Positions 41,757-52,325 are shown, numbered from the stretch's first letter. The stretch is DNA of 64,000 nt from Algimonas arctica (GCF_014652695.1 NZ_BMZH01000006.1:1-64000), one strand, 5' to 3'. Program-made: numbers and translations. Notes: generated by a model from the letters alone, not told the origin.

Positions 41757-42809
41757 TTAGTTGGTTTGACTCAACCTAAAACAGGCCCATTCCGCCGCAT
41801 CACGGACCATTGGGACTCCGCTCTGCGTGTGGGGTTGAGCTATTGCTACTAAGGATGGCATATTTGAGTTCCCGATCGCGTAGAGCACATTGCGTAGAAA
41901 TCTTGGCCATCCGATCCGTTTAATCGGTGATCCGGAAAAGCGCGCCCGAAAGCCAGCCTCGCCTAATCCCGCAAGATCCGCCAAGGACGGAGCATTCAAA
42001 TCATCCCGCGCGGCGAGCTTCGTTTCCCGCCCGACTTGCGCGAATTTATTCCACGGACAGACAGCCAGACAATCATCGCACCCATAGATCCGGTTGCCCA
42101 TTTTCTCCCGAAGTTCCAACGCGACCGGGCCATCATGTTCAATTGTCAGATAAGAAATACAACGCCGTGCATCGAGTTGATAGGGAGCGGGGAAGGCGTC
42201 CGTCGGACAGGCGTCGAGACACGCGGTGCAGGATCCGCAATGATCCACCTCGGTCGGTGTCGGTGTGAGTTTGGCCGCGCTCAAAATTGTGCCGATGAAC
42301 AGCCAATTTCCCCAGTCTCGTGACAGTAAATTGGTGTGTTTGCCCTGCCAGCCGAGCCCCGCTGCGGCCGCCAAAGGTTTTTCCATAAGCGGTGCCGTAT
42401 CGACGAAAACTTTAACGTCCTCGCCAGTATCCCGCGCGAGTAAGCCCGCCAGTTCCTTAAGCCGCCCTTTCATCACATCATGGTAATCACGTCCGCGCGC
42501 ATAAACGGATATAGTGGCGCGGTCCGCTTGTTCCAACGTCACAAGCGGGTCTGTCTCTGGTCCGTAATTGAGTCCAAAGATGACGGCAGAGCGCGCCTCG
42601 GGCCATAAGGATTGCGGGTGGGCCCGTCGGTCCAATGTGTCCTGCATCCATGCCATCGACGCGTGACGGCCTTGTGCCACATAATCACGCAAGTGCGCGC
42701 CGGCGTCCGGCCCGAAGGTCGACACATCTGCGATGTAGGGGTCCGTAAGACCCAGTGCGCGCGCGCGATTGCGCAGCGACTTGAGGGGATCGTTAGGTTT
42801 GGACGACAT
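41757..42809 (-). CDS. queG: Epoxyqueuosine reductase QueG
   Basis: A 350-aa cobalamin- and iron-sulfur-dependent enzyme that converts epoxyqueuosine to queuosine in tRNA, the last step of the pathway. [20 protein letters not shown] and [17 protein letters not shown] form the conserved core. Two [4Fe-4S] ligand sets are visible: [16 protein letters not shown] and [13 protein letters not shown]. It is intact and lies upstream of the GT2 pseudogene on the same strand. No other que gene is in the window. Confidence 0.95.
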   Translation of the reverse strand: MSSKPNDPLKSLRNRARALGLTDPYIADVSTFGPDAGAHLRDYVAQGRHASMAWMQDTLDRRAHPQSLWPEARSAVIFGLNYGPETDPLVTLEQADRATISVYARGRDYHDVMKGRLKELAGLLARDTGEDVKVFVDTAPLMEKPLAAAAGLGWQGKHTNLLSRDWGNWLFIGTILSAAKLTPTPTEVDHCGSCTACLDACPTDAFPAPYQLDARRCISYLTIEHDGPVALELREKMGNRIYGCDDCLAVCPWNKFAQVGRETKLAARDDLNAPSLADLAGLGEAGFRARFSGSPIKRIGWPRFLRNVLYAIGNSNMPSLVAIAQPHTQSGVPMVRDAAEWACFRLSQTN

Positions 42810-42833
42810 GGCTGCCCCTAGCGCGATGGCTTT

Positions 42834-43508
42834 CTAAAAGTCCAGATCGCTATAGTGGCGCGGCGGGCGAATTCCGGGCACGCGGTCTTGTAAGAACGGA
42901 CGGAAAGACGGGCGCGATTTGATCGTTTGATACCATTCTTGAACCGCGGGCACCTCGCGCCACGGGACTTCATCAAGATAGTCAAGACACGACAAATGGG
43001 CCGCGGCGATGATATCGGCGAGCGTGTAAGCGGGTCCGGCCAGACCGTCGCGTAGGCTCAAGAGCCAGCTCATATAATCCAGATGTTCACGCAAGGCGGC
43101 CCGGCCTTCGCGCAAGGCCTCTGGGTCCGGCGCGCCGCCCAGTAAAACGGTTTCAAGCTTCTCGGGGAAAATTAGCGCGTTCACTTCATGATCAAACCGT
43201 TGGCCAAACCAGGTGCAAAGCCGTCGCACTTCTGCGCGCTTATGCCTGTTGGATGGCATGAGTAGATTACGCGTGCTGGCCTCATCGGCATATTCACAGA
43301 GGGTCTGACTGCCAACAATGGTAACCGTGCCGATTTCTGTCACATCCGTGAGGATCGGCGGAACATCTTCGATCGACAGCGACAGAAATTTATCATCCGG
43401 TTCCCACGGATTGATCTCAACTTCGCGCAGTTTTAGCTTCTTCTCCGCAAAGCAGAGGCGCACGGCGCGGCAGCCGGGATGCAAGGGATAATGATAGAGG
43501 GTCCGCAT
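42834..43508 (-). CDS. Glutathione S-transferase family protein
   Basis: A 224-aa protein with an N-terminal thioredoxin-like domain (RTLYHYPLHPGCRAVRLCFAEKKL, then DVPPILTD with the cis-Pro) and a C-terminal helical domain (YTLADIIAAAHLSCLDYLDE). The SRAVRL-type motif reads GCRAVRL, so the usual catalytic Ser or Tyr may be replaced by Cys or Pro context. It lies 24 bp upstream of queG. The substrate is unknown. Confidence 0.88.
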   Translation of the reverse strand: MRTLYHYPLHPGCRAVRLCFAEKKLKLREVEINPWEPDDKFLSLSIEDVPPILTDVTEIGTVTIVGSQTLCEYADEASTRNLLMPSNRHKRAEVRRLCTWFGQRFDHEVNALIFPEKLETVLLGGAPDPEALREGRAALREHLDYMSWLLSLRDGLAGPAYTLADIIAAAHLSCLDYLDEVPWREVPAVQEWYQTIKSRPSFRPFLQDRVPGIRPPRHYSDLDF

Positions 43509-43567
43509 CCGTCGCGTCTATCCAGACATGGAAAACGAAGCCTTAAGGGACAGGGTTAAGACTGTGT

Positions 43568-44620
43568 TTAGGCGCTATTAAAACGCACATTCCCGTGCGC
43601 CTGCGCGCAACCTGCGGGATGGGGATGGATTAAAATATCTGCGGCGGGGAAAGCCGACATGAGCCGGGTTTCTGCCTCGACGACAATATCGTGACTCTCG
43701 GAAAGGGATAGGTGCGGATCAAGGTCGAGCCGCATTTGCATATGGAGATGCGGCCCAGAGGCCCGCGTGCGCAAATTGGTTACCGCGCGGATACGCGGGT
43801 CGGACATGACGCGATTGATGATCCATTTGCGCTCACTTTGGTCCAGTTCACGATCCATCAATTGAGACCAAGCGAGTCGGGCGACCCGGTAACCGGTAAA
43901 CAGCAACCAGAGCGCCATCACGATCCCGACGACTGCATCGGCCCAATGTGCGTCTGTGAGCGTTGCAATCGCGAGGCCGATCATCACAAAAAGATTGCCC
44001 AGCAGGTCTGCCGTATAATGGGCCCGGTCGCCGCGCACGGCGATAGATCCCGTCGCGCGAATGGCCCAACTTTGTGCAATCAGTAGCCACAATGTCAGCA
44101 TCACAAACACACCCATCACGACAATCGCGATGAGAGAGCCGTTGATGTCATGGCCATGACCCGCGTGATCCGCGCTAACGCCGCCCGTTCCCATTAATGC
44201 GCCGGTCGCAGCCCCGAACAAATGGAAGGCGGCGAGGCCGATTAAGCAGACCTGAAAAACAGCCGAAAAGCTCTCAGCTTTCCCAAAACCGAAGCGATAG
44301 CGATCATCCGGCGCACGCGCCGCAAAGCGCACGGCGATAAACGAGCTTCCGGCCGCGACCATATCCAGTGCGCTGTGAACCAGTGATGATAGAATGCCGA
44401 CAGACCCTGTCAGGCTGTAGAGCCAAAGTTTACCCAGCGCCATGACGACGCCCAACGCCAAAGCGATCGCGGTGATGCGGCGGGTAATGATGGCGGAGCC
44501 TTCAGGCGGTAGACGTCCCGGACGCCCCTTGCGGTCCGGTAGGTCAAAGCGGTCATCGCGACCGCCATTTTTTTTCAAGGCGCGCGCCATCTCTGTATCT
44601 GTTGGGCCAGAAGCGGACAT
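43568..44620 (-). CDS. Cation diffusion facilitator (CDF) metal exporter
   Basis: A 350-aa six-helix CDF transporter with a C-terminal cytosolic domain. The metal site motifs are HSALDMVAAGSSF in TM2 and HYTADLLGN in TM5; RYRFGFGKAESFSAVFQ is the typical FieF-like signature. A His-rich loop DHAGHGHD lies between TM3 and TM4. The C-terminus HLHMQMRLDLDPHLSLSESH fits the metal-binding fold. Likely ions are Zn2+, Fe2+ or Co2+. The N-terminal 40 residues are polar and extra. Confidence 0.9.
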   Translation of the reverse strand: MSASGPTDTEMARALKKNGGRDDRFDLPDRKGRPGRLPPEGSAIITRRITAIALALGVVMALGKLWLYSLTGSVGILSSLVHSALDMVAAGSSFIAVRFAARAPDDRYRFGFGKAESFSAVFQVCLIGLAAFHLFGAATGALMGTGGVSADHAGHGHDINGSLIAIVVMGVFVMLTLWLLIAQSWAIRATGSIAVRGDRAHYTADLLGNLFVMIGLAIATLTDAHWADAVVGIVMALWLLFTGYRVARLAWSQLMDRELDQSERKWIINRVMSDPRIRAVTNLRTRASGPHLHMQMRLDLDPHLSLSESHDIVVEAETRLMSAFPAADILIHPHPAGCAQAHGNVRFNSA

Positions 44621-44734
44621 GGCGGGGGTTTATCACGAATGGACCGTTATACCATAACTTTAACATGTGAGTTGGCGGCACGGGCTCCGTCGGTCTAAAG
44701 GGGCGCGACAGTCTTTCATAAATACGGATTTTCC

Positions 44735-47467
44735 ATGAATCGTGCTCTTCTTATCGCGGCTTCCGCTTTGGCTATTGTTGCTTGCAATCCTGCAACGCAG
44801 ACAGCCCAGACGACTGTGTCCACGGCTCCGACGCAAGCGCAGACAGCGGCTGCGTCACGCGACGTCATTCCTCACGCGCAATTACCTGAAACGGTGATGC
44901 CGTCGGCTTACCGAATTGATCTGGTCATTGACCCGACGGCGGACACAATGGGTGGCGTTGTTGAGATTGATGCGGCGGTCTTAGAGGCGACAGAGGGCTT
45001 CTGGATGCATGCGAAAGAAATGACAGTATCTGAGGCTTCAATCACGATGGGGGAAACGACTTACCCGCTGACATTTGATGCGGTGTCTCCGGCCGATGCG
45101 CCGTCAGGTCTGGCATGGATGCAAGCGAATGAAACCCTTCCCAAAGGTGCAGGGATGATTCGGCTGGCCTTTTCCACGCCCTATAATCAGAACCTTAATA
45201 GCGCCTATAAAGTCATTCGCAAGAATGCCGATGGGATGAATGATTCCTACATTGTCACCCAGATGGAACCGCTCGGCGCGCGCGAAGCCTTTCCGGGCTT
45301 TGATGAGCCGAAATATAAGCAACCTTTTACGCTCTCGATCACGTCCCCGTCTGACAATGTTGTCGTGTCCAACACGCCTCTGACGTCTGAAACGGCGATG
45401 GATGACGGGATGGTCAAACACACTTTTGCCCAAACACGTCCGCTGCCGACCTATCTCGTCGCCTTTGCCGTCGGTCCTTATGATGTCGTCGATTATGGCA
45501 TGATCCCGCCCAATAGCGTGCGGACCCGTCCGCTCGCATTGCGCGGCTTGGCGGCGAGAGGCGAAGGCAAGCGGCTAAATTATGCGCTGGACAATACGGA
45601 CGGTATCCTCTCCGCGCTCGAAGGCTATTTCGGCACTGAATATCCGTATGAAAAACTCGATCTGATTGCCGCCCCAGAATATGCGTTTGGCGCAATGGAA
45701 AATCCGGGACTTATCGTCTATCGTGAAAGCCTTCTCTTGTTAGACGAAAACGCGCCTCTCAGCCAAAAGCGATCCTATGCGCGCGTGCACAGCCATGAGC
45801 TGGCGCACCAATGGTTCGGCAATCTCGTCACGCCTGTCTGGTGGGAAGATATTTGGCTCAATGAGGCGTTCGCGACTTGGATGGGCAATAAGGGCCTGAC
45901 CCTGTGGCAGCCGGACGGTAATTTCAACAACGCGACCTTAAACGCATCGCTCGGCGCGATGAGTATCGACTCGCTGTCCACGACACGCCGTGTGCGCGAA
46001 CCGCTCGCCCGGTCTGAGAATGTGATGGATCAGTTTGACGGGATTACCTACCGCAAGGGCGGCGGCGTGCTGGACATGTTCGAGAGTTATGTCGGCGAAG
46101 CCAATTTCCAGAAAGGCGTCCGCCTGCATATGGAACGCTACGCCGATAAAGTCGCAACGGGCGATGATTTCTTTCAATCCATCGCAGACGGGTCCGGCAA
46201 TCCAGACGTGGTCGCCGCGATGAAGAGCTTTGTCGATCAAAAGGGACTGCCATTAGTGAAGGTCGTTGCGAATGGCACTCAATTTGAAGCCAGCCAGTCT
46301 CGCTACCTGCCACTCGGTTCCGCGATTGAACAAGGCCAAGTCTGGCAAATACCTATTGTCTTGAAAGAGGGGTATGGGGAGGAAGTTCGCGAGACTAAAA
46401 TTATGCTTAAGGCGCGTGAATTAGGTATCGCTGACTTATATCGTAACGAAACACCCGATTGGATCATGCCCAATGCAGACGGGGCAGGCTATTACCGGTT
46501 CACATTGGACGCAGACGGCTGGACCGCCTTGATGGCCAATCTCGATAAGCTTTCGACCAAAGAAGTCCTCTCGGCGCAAGACAGCCTCGTCGCGGGTTTC
46601 CGTGCGGGCAACGTGGACGCCGCAACATTCCTCTCCGGCATGAAAGCCTTCGCCGAACATCCGGAATATGACGTGGCATCTGGATCGACCGAACTCCTCG
46701 GCTTTATTTATGATGAGTTCCCTGACGCGCGCGACGGTCTCGCCGCGCATATTCGTAGCACCTATGGCAAACGTTACCGTGCCTCGCGCGGCAAGGACAC
46801 GATTGAGGGTAATCTTTTGGCCCCATCACTGGGCGCACTGCTGGCCAATGCAGGACAAGACCAAGAGGCAAAGAACTATCTGATCAAACAAGGCTCAGTC
46901 TATTTGGGTCTGGATGAAGATAGAGCAGACCGCCGCGCGCGGGTGCCGAGCAATATACTTAGCAGTGCATTCCGCGAGACCATGCGCGCGCGGCCTGACG
47001 TCGCTTACGCGCCGCTGCTCGAACTGGCGTCCAACGGTTCGCCACTCGAAAAAGGCGCGGCATTGAGCGCGCTGACTGTGACGCCGGATGTCGATCAGGC
47101 GGAACGTCTGCTCGGGATTGCGATTGCCGAGGACAGCCCGCTGACCGGTCGTCAGAGCGGGACAATTATCAATGGCTTGCTCGGCAACGAGGCGCACGCG
47201 GAGATAACGTGGGCGTGGTACAAAGCTAATTTCGACGATTACATGATCCGCAAAGTGCCGGACGTGCGCCGTGGCGGCGCGCCGTCAACGGCAAGCGGGT
47301 TTTGCTCGACGGCGAAACGTGACGAAGCGCGCGAATTTTATACAGCAAAAGCGGCTGTGATCCCGGGGTATGAGCGCAGTCTCGCGCAAGCGATTGAACG
47401 GATTGAACTGTGTACATCGCTAAAAGCCGCACAAGGGCCGTCCCTTGCGGCCGTCCTCAAAGGCTAG
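44735..47467 (+). CDS. M1 family aminopeptidase, predicted lipoprotein
   Basis: A 910-aa zinc aminopeptidase. It starts with a lipoprotein signal (MNRALLIAASALAIVAC, lipobox IVAC, Cys17), so it is probably anchored to a membrane in the envelope. GAMEN is at residues 319-323; the zinc site is H354-E355-xx-H358 with Glu377 in WLNEAFATW. A C-terminal ERAP1-like helical domain follows. Cytosolic PepN lacks such a signal. It removes N-terminal residues from peptides. It is single, upstream of uppP. Confidence 0.92.
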   Translation: MNRALLIAASALAIVACNPATQTAQTTVSTAPTQAQTAAASRDVIPHAQLPETVMPSAYRIDLVIDPTADTMGGVVEIDAAVLEATEGFWMHAKEMTVSEASITMGETTYPLTFDAVSPADAPSGLAWMQANETLPKGAGMIRLAFSTPYNQNLNSAYKVIRKNADGMNDSYIVTQMEPLGAREAFPGFDEPKYKQPFTLSITSPSDNVVVSNTPLTSETAMDDGMVKHTFAQTRPLPTYLVAFAVGPYDVVDYGMIPPNSVRTRPLALRGLAARGEGKRLNYALDNTDGILSALEGYFGTEYPYEKLDLIAAPEYAFGAMENPGLIVYRESLLLLDENAPLSQKRSYARVHSHELAHQWFGNLVTPVWWEDIWLNEAFATWMGNKGLTLWQPDGNFNNATLNASLGAMSIDSLSTTRRVREPLARSENVMDQFDGITYRKGGGVLDMFESYVGEANFQKGVRLHMERYADKVATGDDFFQSIADGSGNPDVVAAMKSFVDQKGLPLVKVVANGTQFEASQSRYLPLGSAIEQGQVWQIPIVLKEGYGEEVRETKIMLKARELGIADLYRNETPDWIMPNADGAGYYRFTLDADGWTALMANLDKLSTKEVLSAQDSLVAGFRAGNVDAATFLSGMKAFAEHPEYDVASGSTELLGFIYDEFPDARDGLAAHIRSTYGKRYRASRGKDTIEGNLLAPSLGALLANAGQDQEAKNYLIKQGSVYLGLDEDRADRRARVPSNILSSAFRETMRARPDVAYAPLLELASNGSPLEKGAALSALTVTPDVDQAERLLGIAIAEDSPLTGRQSGTIINGLLGNEAHAEITWAWYKANFDDYMIRKVPDVRRGGAPSTASGFCSTAKRDEAREFYTAKAAVIPGYERSLAQAIERIELCTSLKAAQGPSLAAVLKG

Positions 47468-47575
47468 GGTTTTACGGTCGCCTATCCCACATAAGGTCTG
47501 CTTTTCTAACGGATAGCGGACATTGGGTGGGGCGGTCGTAACCATATACTAACTAGAATTCGGCTACTCGCGCAC

Positions 47576-48388
47576 ATGACCTGGTGGCAAGCTCTTCTCC
47601 TCGCGCTCATTCAAGGGCTGACCGAGTTTCTTCCCGTTTCGAGCTCGGCTCACTTAATCCTGCCCGAAGTCGTATTTGGATGGACCGAACAAGGCGTGTT
47701 GATTGATGTGATGGCGCATTTCGGCACGCTGTTTTCTGTCCTGCTATATTTCCGCAAAGATGTGGCCGAGATGATGGTCGGTTTGGGGGATCTCTTTCGC
47801 CGTCGCCTGACACGCGGGTCTGCGCTGGCGCTCAACCTCATCGTGGCGACCCCGCCTGCGCTTGTGTTCGGCCTTATTTTGGCGAGCGGCGGTTGGGATG
47901 AAGCCTTGCGTAATCCCGCTATCATTGCAGCGGCGACGATCATTTTTGGGGTTGTCCTGTGGCTCTCGGATGTGTGGGCCAAAGAGACGCGTGAGATGGA
48001 AACACTGACTTGGCGCGGTGCTTTTGGGATGGGATTGGCGCAGATGATTGCCTTTATTCCCGGCACCTCGCGGTCTGGCATTACCATGAGCGCCGGGCGC
48101 GCGATTGGCCTCTCACGCGAAGCGGCAGCGCGTTTCTCTATGTTAATGAGCCTGCCTGTCATTGGCGCGGGCGGGGCCTATGCACTGCTGAAACTGGCAT
48201 CAGGCGAAGATACGGGCGGCGCAACTTTGGGGCAGGGGGTGCTTGTGGCGGCTCTGTCGTTTGTGGTCGCTTACGGGGCGATTGCGGTCTTCTTGCGCAT
48301 CGTGACAAAAATCGGCTTTCTGCCCTTCATGCTGTACCGCTTGGCCTTAGGTATCGCGCTGATTGGTTGGATATTGGCGAGTGGTTAG
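47576..48388 (+). CDS. uppP: Undecaprenyl-diphosphatase UppP/BacA
   Basis: A 270-aa membrane enzyme that dephosphorylates undecaprenyl diphosphate to recycle the peptidoglycan lipid carrier. ALIQGLTEFLPVSSSAHLIL and IPGTSRSGITMSAGRAIGLS are the two signature motifs with catalytic Glu, Ser and Arg. Length is normal. It lies 67 bp before a serine hydrolase gene, possibly in one transcript. Confidence 0.96.
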   Translation: MTWWQALLLALIQGLTEFLPVSSSAHLILPEVVFGWTEQGVLIDVMAHFGTLFSVLLYFRKDVAEMMVGLGDLFRRRLTRGSALALNLIVATPPALVFGLILASGGWDEALRNPAIIAAATIIFGVVLWLSDVWAKETREMETLTWRGAFGMGLAQMIAFIPGTSRSGITMSAGRAIGLSREAAARFSMLMSLPVIGAGGAYALLKLASGEDTGGATLGQGVLVAALSFVVAYGAIAVFLRIVTKIGFLPFMLYRLALGIALIGWILASG

Positions 48389-48454
48389 GGCGTCTTTGCA
48401 CGTCATGGGCGAGCGCTCTCGACAAGCGTGGGCATATGCCTCTAACGAGTCTCT

Positions 48455-49633
48455 ATGAGATTTTGGCTGGCGCTCCTATTTACTTTGATTAGCGGAGTCT
48501 GTGCATCGGCACAGACGGTGCGGGCGCCCGGCGTGGATACAAACGAGTTACATCAGCGTGCTATTCGCCTGATGAATGAACATTCTGAAATGACGGGTCT
48601 GTCCATTGCGGTCGTTGAAGATGGCCGCATTACATTTGCCCATGGGTATGGCGAAACCCAACGGGGCACAGGACGATTGGTCAATAAGGACACGGTCTTC
48701 CGCTGGGCGTCCGTGTCAAAAGGTGTCGCTGCGGCGGCTCTGTTGGGTCTGGTCGAGCAGGGTAAAGTCGATGCGTCTGTCCCCATTGAGCGCTTAGCCC
48801 CGTCGCTGCATTTGCCGCCGACGAATAATAAACATGATATTGTCGATCTTCTTTCCCATCGTATCGGGATTAGCCGGAACGCCTATGATAAGAGTATTGA
48901 GGGCGGGCGAAACGCCAAAGACCTTCGCGCAAAGCTTGAAGGTCTGAAATATGTCTGTCCGCCGGGCACGTGTCATACGTATCAAAATGTCGCGTTCGAT
49001 GCCGCGGCTGAGATCATCGAGGAAGCGACAGAACTCCCATATAAAACCGTCGTGCAACGTGAGATTTTCGATCCGCTCAGAATGAGCAGTGCGAGCATGA
49101 CAATGGAAGCGATGACGCACAGCCGCAATTGGGCGCGTCCGCACAATAGCCAGGGCCAACAAATCAGCCGCGTCAAGCCAACTTATTATCGAGTCCCAGC
49201 GGCGGCTGGCGTGAATAGTTCTGTCGAAGATTTGGCGAAATGGATGATCGCGTTGATGCCGCCGAAAATCGGAGAGCCGATCAACACGCCTTTCCCCTTG
49301 GAGCGTTTGATGGCGATGCAAACGCCGATTGTGGCAACGCCCGGCGAAGAACGTTTCATGGACAGCCAGTATCATGCGCTCAAAAACAGCCATTATGGTC
49401 TAGGGTTGCGCGTCTATGATTATGAGGGCCGTAAGGTCGTCGGTCATCGCGGCGGCGTTGAAGGCTACCGCGCTTTGATCCTATTTGATCCCGAACAACG
49501 GTCCGGGATCGCCGTGATGTGGAATAGTCCGCATAGCCAACCGATTGGCTTGCAGATGGAATTCATGGACCAGCTCTATGGCCTACCAAAGCGTGATTGG
49601 TTGCGTTTGGGTCAGAAACGCAAACCAAGCTAG
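48455..49633 (+). CDS. Exported serine hydrolase (beta-lactamase/DD-peptidase-like)
   Basis: A 392-aa protein with a signal peptide (MRFWLALLFTLISGVCASAQ). The class C-type catalytic SxxK is SVSK in FRWASVSKGVAAAALLGL; the YxN-type motif may be YQN in CHTYQNVAFDA; the third motif is HRGGVEGYRA. Such proteins include DD-carboxypeptidases, esterases and AmpC-like enzymes; true beta-lactamase activity cannot be claimed. It follows uppP, hinting at cell wall metabolism. Confidence 0.88.
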   Translation: MRFWLALLFTLISGVCASAQTVRAPGVDTNELHQRAIRLMNEHSEMTGLSIAVVEDGRITFAHGYGETQRGTGRLVNKDTVFRWASVSKGVAAAALLGLVEQGKVDASVPIERLAPSLHLPPTNNKHDIVDLLSHRIGISRNAYDKSIEGGRNAKDLRAKLEGLKYVCPPGTCHTYQNVAFDAAAEIIEEATELPYKTVVQREIFDPLRMSSASMTMEAMTHSRNWARPHNSQGQQISRVKPTYYRVPAAAGVNSSVEDLAKWMIALMPPKIGEPINTPFPLERLMAMQTPIVATPGEERFMDSQYHALKNSHYGLGLRVYDYEGRKVVGHRGGVEGYRALILFDPEQRSGIAVMWNSPHSQPIGLQMEFMDQLYGLPKRDWLRLGQKRKPS

Positions 49634-49648
49634 CGTTTTTGAGAGGGA

Positions 49649-50119
49649 TTAGCTCGCCGTCGCGCGGAGCATCCACGCTGTTTTTTCATGCAAAGTCACA
49701 CGCGGTGCAACGACATCGGCGGTGGCGTCATCTCCGGCGGCCTCAGCCGTGCGCAGAACGTCACGCGCCGTGGCGGCAATATGTTCGTGACCTTTGGCGA
49801 GCGTTTTGACCATTGTCTTCCAATCCGGCGGTGTACCGTCTTCTTCCGACAGTGATGCGAGTTTTGCCATTTGCGCGTAAGATCCCGGCGCGTAAAATCC
49901 GAGCGCGCGGATACGTTCGGCGAGCTCATCAGAGGCGGTCCACATTTCCGTATATTGTTGCATAAATAGGGCGTGGAGCTGTTGGAAATGCGGGCCTTCC
50001 ACATTCCAGTGATACCCGTGTGTCTTGAGGTAAAGCGTGTAAGTGTCCGCTAGTAGACGCATCAGGGCGTTCGCAGACGCTTTGCGGTCTTCTGCTTTAA
50101 TGCCAATATCAATGTCCAT
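49649..50119 (-). CDS. dps: Dps family DNA-binding ferritin-like protein
   Basis: A 156-aa protein that forms 12-mers, oxidises Fe2+ with H2O2 and protects DNA. The ferroxidase motif is KTHGYHWNVEGPHFQQLHAL with the downstream DELAERIRALG. The ATG has AGAGG about 8 bp upstream. The N-terminus is short and not Lys-rich, so DNA binding may be weak. It is convergent with the serine hydrolase gene. Confidence 0.93.
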   Translation of the reverse strand: MDIDIGIKAEDRKASANALMRLLADTYTLYLKTHGYHWNVEGPHFQQLHALFMQQYTEMWTASDELAERIRALGFYAPGSYAQMAKLASLSEEDGTPPDWKTMVKTLAKGHEHIAATARDVLRTAEAAGDDATADVVAPRVTLHEKTAWMLRATAS

Positions 50120-50175
50120 TATATATCCTCTTTCGTTCGCCCTCTGGGCATACCATCATTGAGAACAATATGGGG

Positions 50176-51345
50176 TCAGTGAGTGCAAAATCCAGCAATG
50201 TTGTGACACGCCTGCGTGACCTCTTCCATCGAGGCCGCATAAGAGAGGCGTAAATGTCCCGGGGCGTAAAACGCGGAGCCCGGAACTGTCGCGACACCCG
50301 CGTGCTCTAGCAACGCCATCGCGAGATCGGCGTCGGTCGAAAATCCCTTGGCAGCCATCACGGCGGTGCAATCGGCAAAGACGTAAAACGCGCCGTCTGG
50401 GACAACACAGGGCAAACCGGCCTTATTCAGAGCCGTCGTCATGGCTTGGCCCCGCGTGCGATACTGCGACCGCCAATCATCAAGGAAATCATGCGGCCCA
50501 TTGAGCGCGGCAACAGCGGCCCACTGGCTGATCGAGCAGGGGTTTGACGTCGTTTGCCCGATAAATTTCCGCATCGCGTTGATGAGCCACTCCGGTCCAG
50601 CGCCATAGCCGATGCGAAATCCGGTCATGGCATAGGCTTTGGACACGCCGTTCATCGTCAGGGTCCGCTCTGTGAGATCCGGCGCGACACTGGCCATTGT
50701 CGCAAATTTCGCTTCACCGAAAACCAAAGCTTCGTAAATGTCGTCCGAGAGAACCATAACCTTTGGGTGACGGCGCAGCACAGCGGCGAGCGCGCCGAGT
50801 TCTTTTGCCGAATAGACCGCGCCCGTTGGGTTGCTGGGGGAGTTGAGCATAAGCCAGCGCGTGGCGGGTGTGATGGCGGCCTCTAATTGCTCGGCGGTAA
50901 TCTTGAAGTCGGTTCCCCCCGACAATATGATCGGCGTTGCGCCGGTCAGTTTGACCATATCGGGATAGCTGACCCAACAAGGCGCGGGTATGATGACCTC
51001 GTCACCTGGTCCAACTGTCACCGCGAGCGCATTCCACAACACGGCTTTTCCGCCCGGAGAGACATTGATTTGGGCGGGGGTAAAGGTCAGGCCATTATCG
51101 CGGGTGAACTTGCTGGTGATGGCCTGTTTGAGCTCCGCGATCCCGTCTGCGGCTGTGTAACGCGTATGACCGTCTGTCATGGCGCGGGTCGCAGCATCGA
51201 GAATGTGGCTTGGCGTCGCGAAATCGGGCTCACCAACACTCAGCGAAATCACGGCTTTCCCACTGGCGCGCCGATCACGGGCCGCCTGTGTCATGGCCAT
51301 GGTCGCGCTTGTGGCGACGCGTTGAATTCGGTCAGAGAGTTGCAT
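50176..51345 (-). CDS. Class I pyridoxal-phosphate aminotransferase (aspartate type)
   Basis: A 389-aa enzyme. The Schiff-base Lys is in MNGVSKAYAMTGFRIGY; LNSPSNPTGAVYSAKEL and SVGEPDFATPSHI are typical of the AspC subgroup I-gamma, common in alphaproteobacteria. It transfers amino groups between aspartate and 2-oxoglutarate, perhaps also prephenate or aromatic acids. It is divergent from the EamA gene, 40 bp away. Confidence 0.92.
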   Translation of the reverse strand: MQLSDRIQRVATSATMAMTQAARDRRASGKAVISLSVGEPDFATPSHILDAATRAMTDGHTRYTAADGIAELKQAITSKFTRDNGLTFTPAQINVSPGGKAVLWNALAVTVGPGDEVIIPAPCWVSYPDMVKLTGATPIILSGGTDFKITAEQLEAAITPATRWLMLNSPSNPTGAVYSAKELGALAAVLRRHPKVMVLSDDIYEALVFGEAKFATMASVAPDLTERTLTMNGVSKAYAMTGFRIGYGAGPEWLINAMRKFIGQTTSNPCSISQWAAVAALNGPHDFLDDWRSQYRTRGQAMTTALNKAGLPCVVPDGAFYVFADCTAVMAAKGFSTDADLAMALLEHAGVATVPGSAFYAPGHLRLSYAASMEEVTQACHNIAGFCTH

Positions 51346-51385
51346 AATCGTAGCGATGCTAGCGCGGCGCTGCTACGGCGGCAAT

Positions 51386-52294
51386 ATGAGCTTACGCGAA
51401 TCCCTTGTCCTGTTGATGATCTGCACCATTTGGGGCCTGCATTTTGTCGTTATGCGCACAGCGATCGGCGATTTCGGAATTCCGCCGATTTTCTATGCCG
51501 CGACCCGCATGAGCCTCGTGGCGTTGATAATGATGCCCTTTTTGAGTTGGCATCCGGGGCAAATGGGCAGGGTGCTGATTGGCGGCCTCGGCTTTGGTGC
51601 GCTCAACTATGCCTTTATGTTTCCAGCGATGGGCATGACGACGGCGAGCGCTGCGGCCGTAGCGGTTGAACTCTACATGCCGTTTTCTGTTCTGCTCGGT
51701 GTGATTATCTTGGGCGAACGGATCAAGGGTTGGTCCTGGCTTGGTATTAGTCTGGCGTTTGTGGGTGCGGTTATCATTGGTCTCGCAGGGCCGGGCGAGG
51801 CCGCTGGTCCGCTCTTCGCTGTTGGTATTGTAATGATGGCTTGCGCGGCCTTAAGTGAAGCGTGCGGCGCGATTGCGGTCAAACTAACGCGCAACATTAA
51901 GCCGGCGCAACTGGTGGCCTGGTTTGCTGTTGTCGGGACCATCGTATTGTGGCCGCTGACGGTTTTGATTGAGACGGATCAAACGGCTGTTTTTGCACCG
52001 GATATTCGGTGGAAATTTGCCGCGGCGGTTCTCTACTCGGTGTTGCTCGTGAGCATTGTCGCGCATGGGTCTTATTATTGGTTGCTATCCCGGCTGCCCA
52101 TTCAGGTGGTCACGCCTAGTGGTTTATTGACCACAGTGATCGGTGTCGCGGGCGGGCTGCTGATTTTAAAAGAGCCCCTTTCCATTGGTCTGACAGTCGG
52201 AATTGCGATCACGTTAACGGGCGTCGCGATTGTCATATGGCGCGGCAATCGACGTGCAACAAAGATGGCCAAAATGGTCACACCGATGCCATAA
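51386..52294 (+). CDS. EamA/DMT superfamily transporter
   Basis: A 302-aa permease with two EamA repeats and about ten helices (for example LVLLMICTIWGLHFVVMRTA in the first, and GEACG-like LSEACGAIAVKLTRNI in the second). The start MSLRESLVL at 51386 is used; an upstream in-frame ATG adds ten polar residues. Members export amino acids or metabolites, and the substrate is unknown. It is divergent from the aminotransferase, which may hint at amino acid export. Confidence 0.88.
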   Translation: MSLRESLVLLMICTIWGLHFVVMRTAIGDFGIPPIFYAATRMSLVALIMMPFLSWHPGQMGRVLIGGLGFGALNYAFMFPAMGMTTASAAAVAVELYMPFSVLLGVIILGERIKGWSWLGISLAFVGAVIIGLAGPGEAAGPLFAVGIVMMACAALSEACGAIAVKLTRNIKPAQLVAWFAVVGTIVLWPLTVLIETDQTAVFAPDIRWKFAAAVLYSVLLVSIVAHGSYYWLLSRLPIQVVTPSGLLTTVIGVAGGLLILKEPLSIGLTVGIAITLTGVAIVIWRGNRRATKMAKMVTPMP

Positions 52295-52325
52295 ATCGGA
52301 CATGTACCCCTGCCAATGAGCGCTC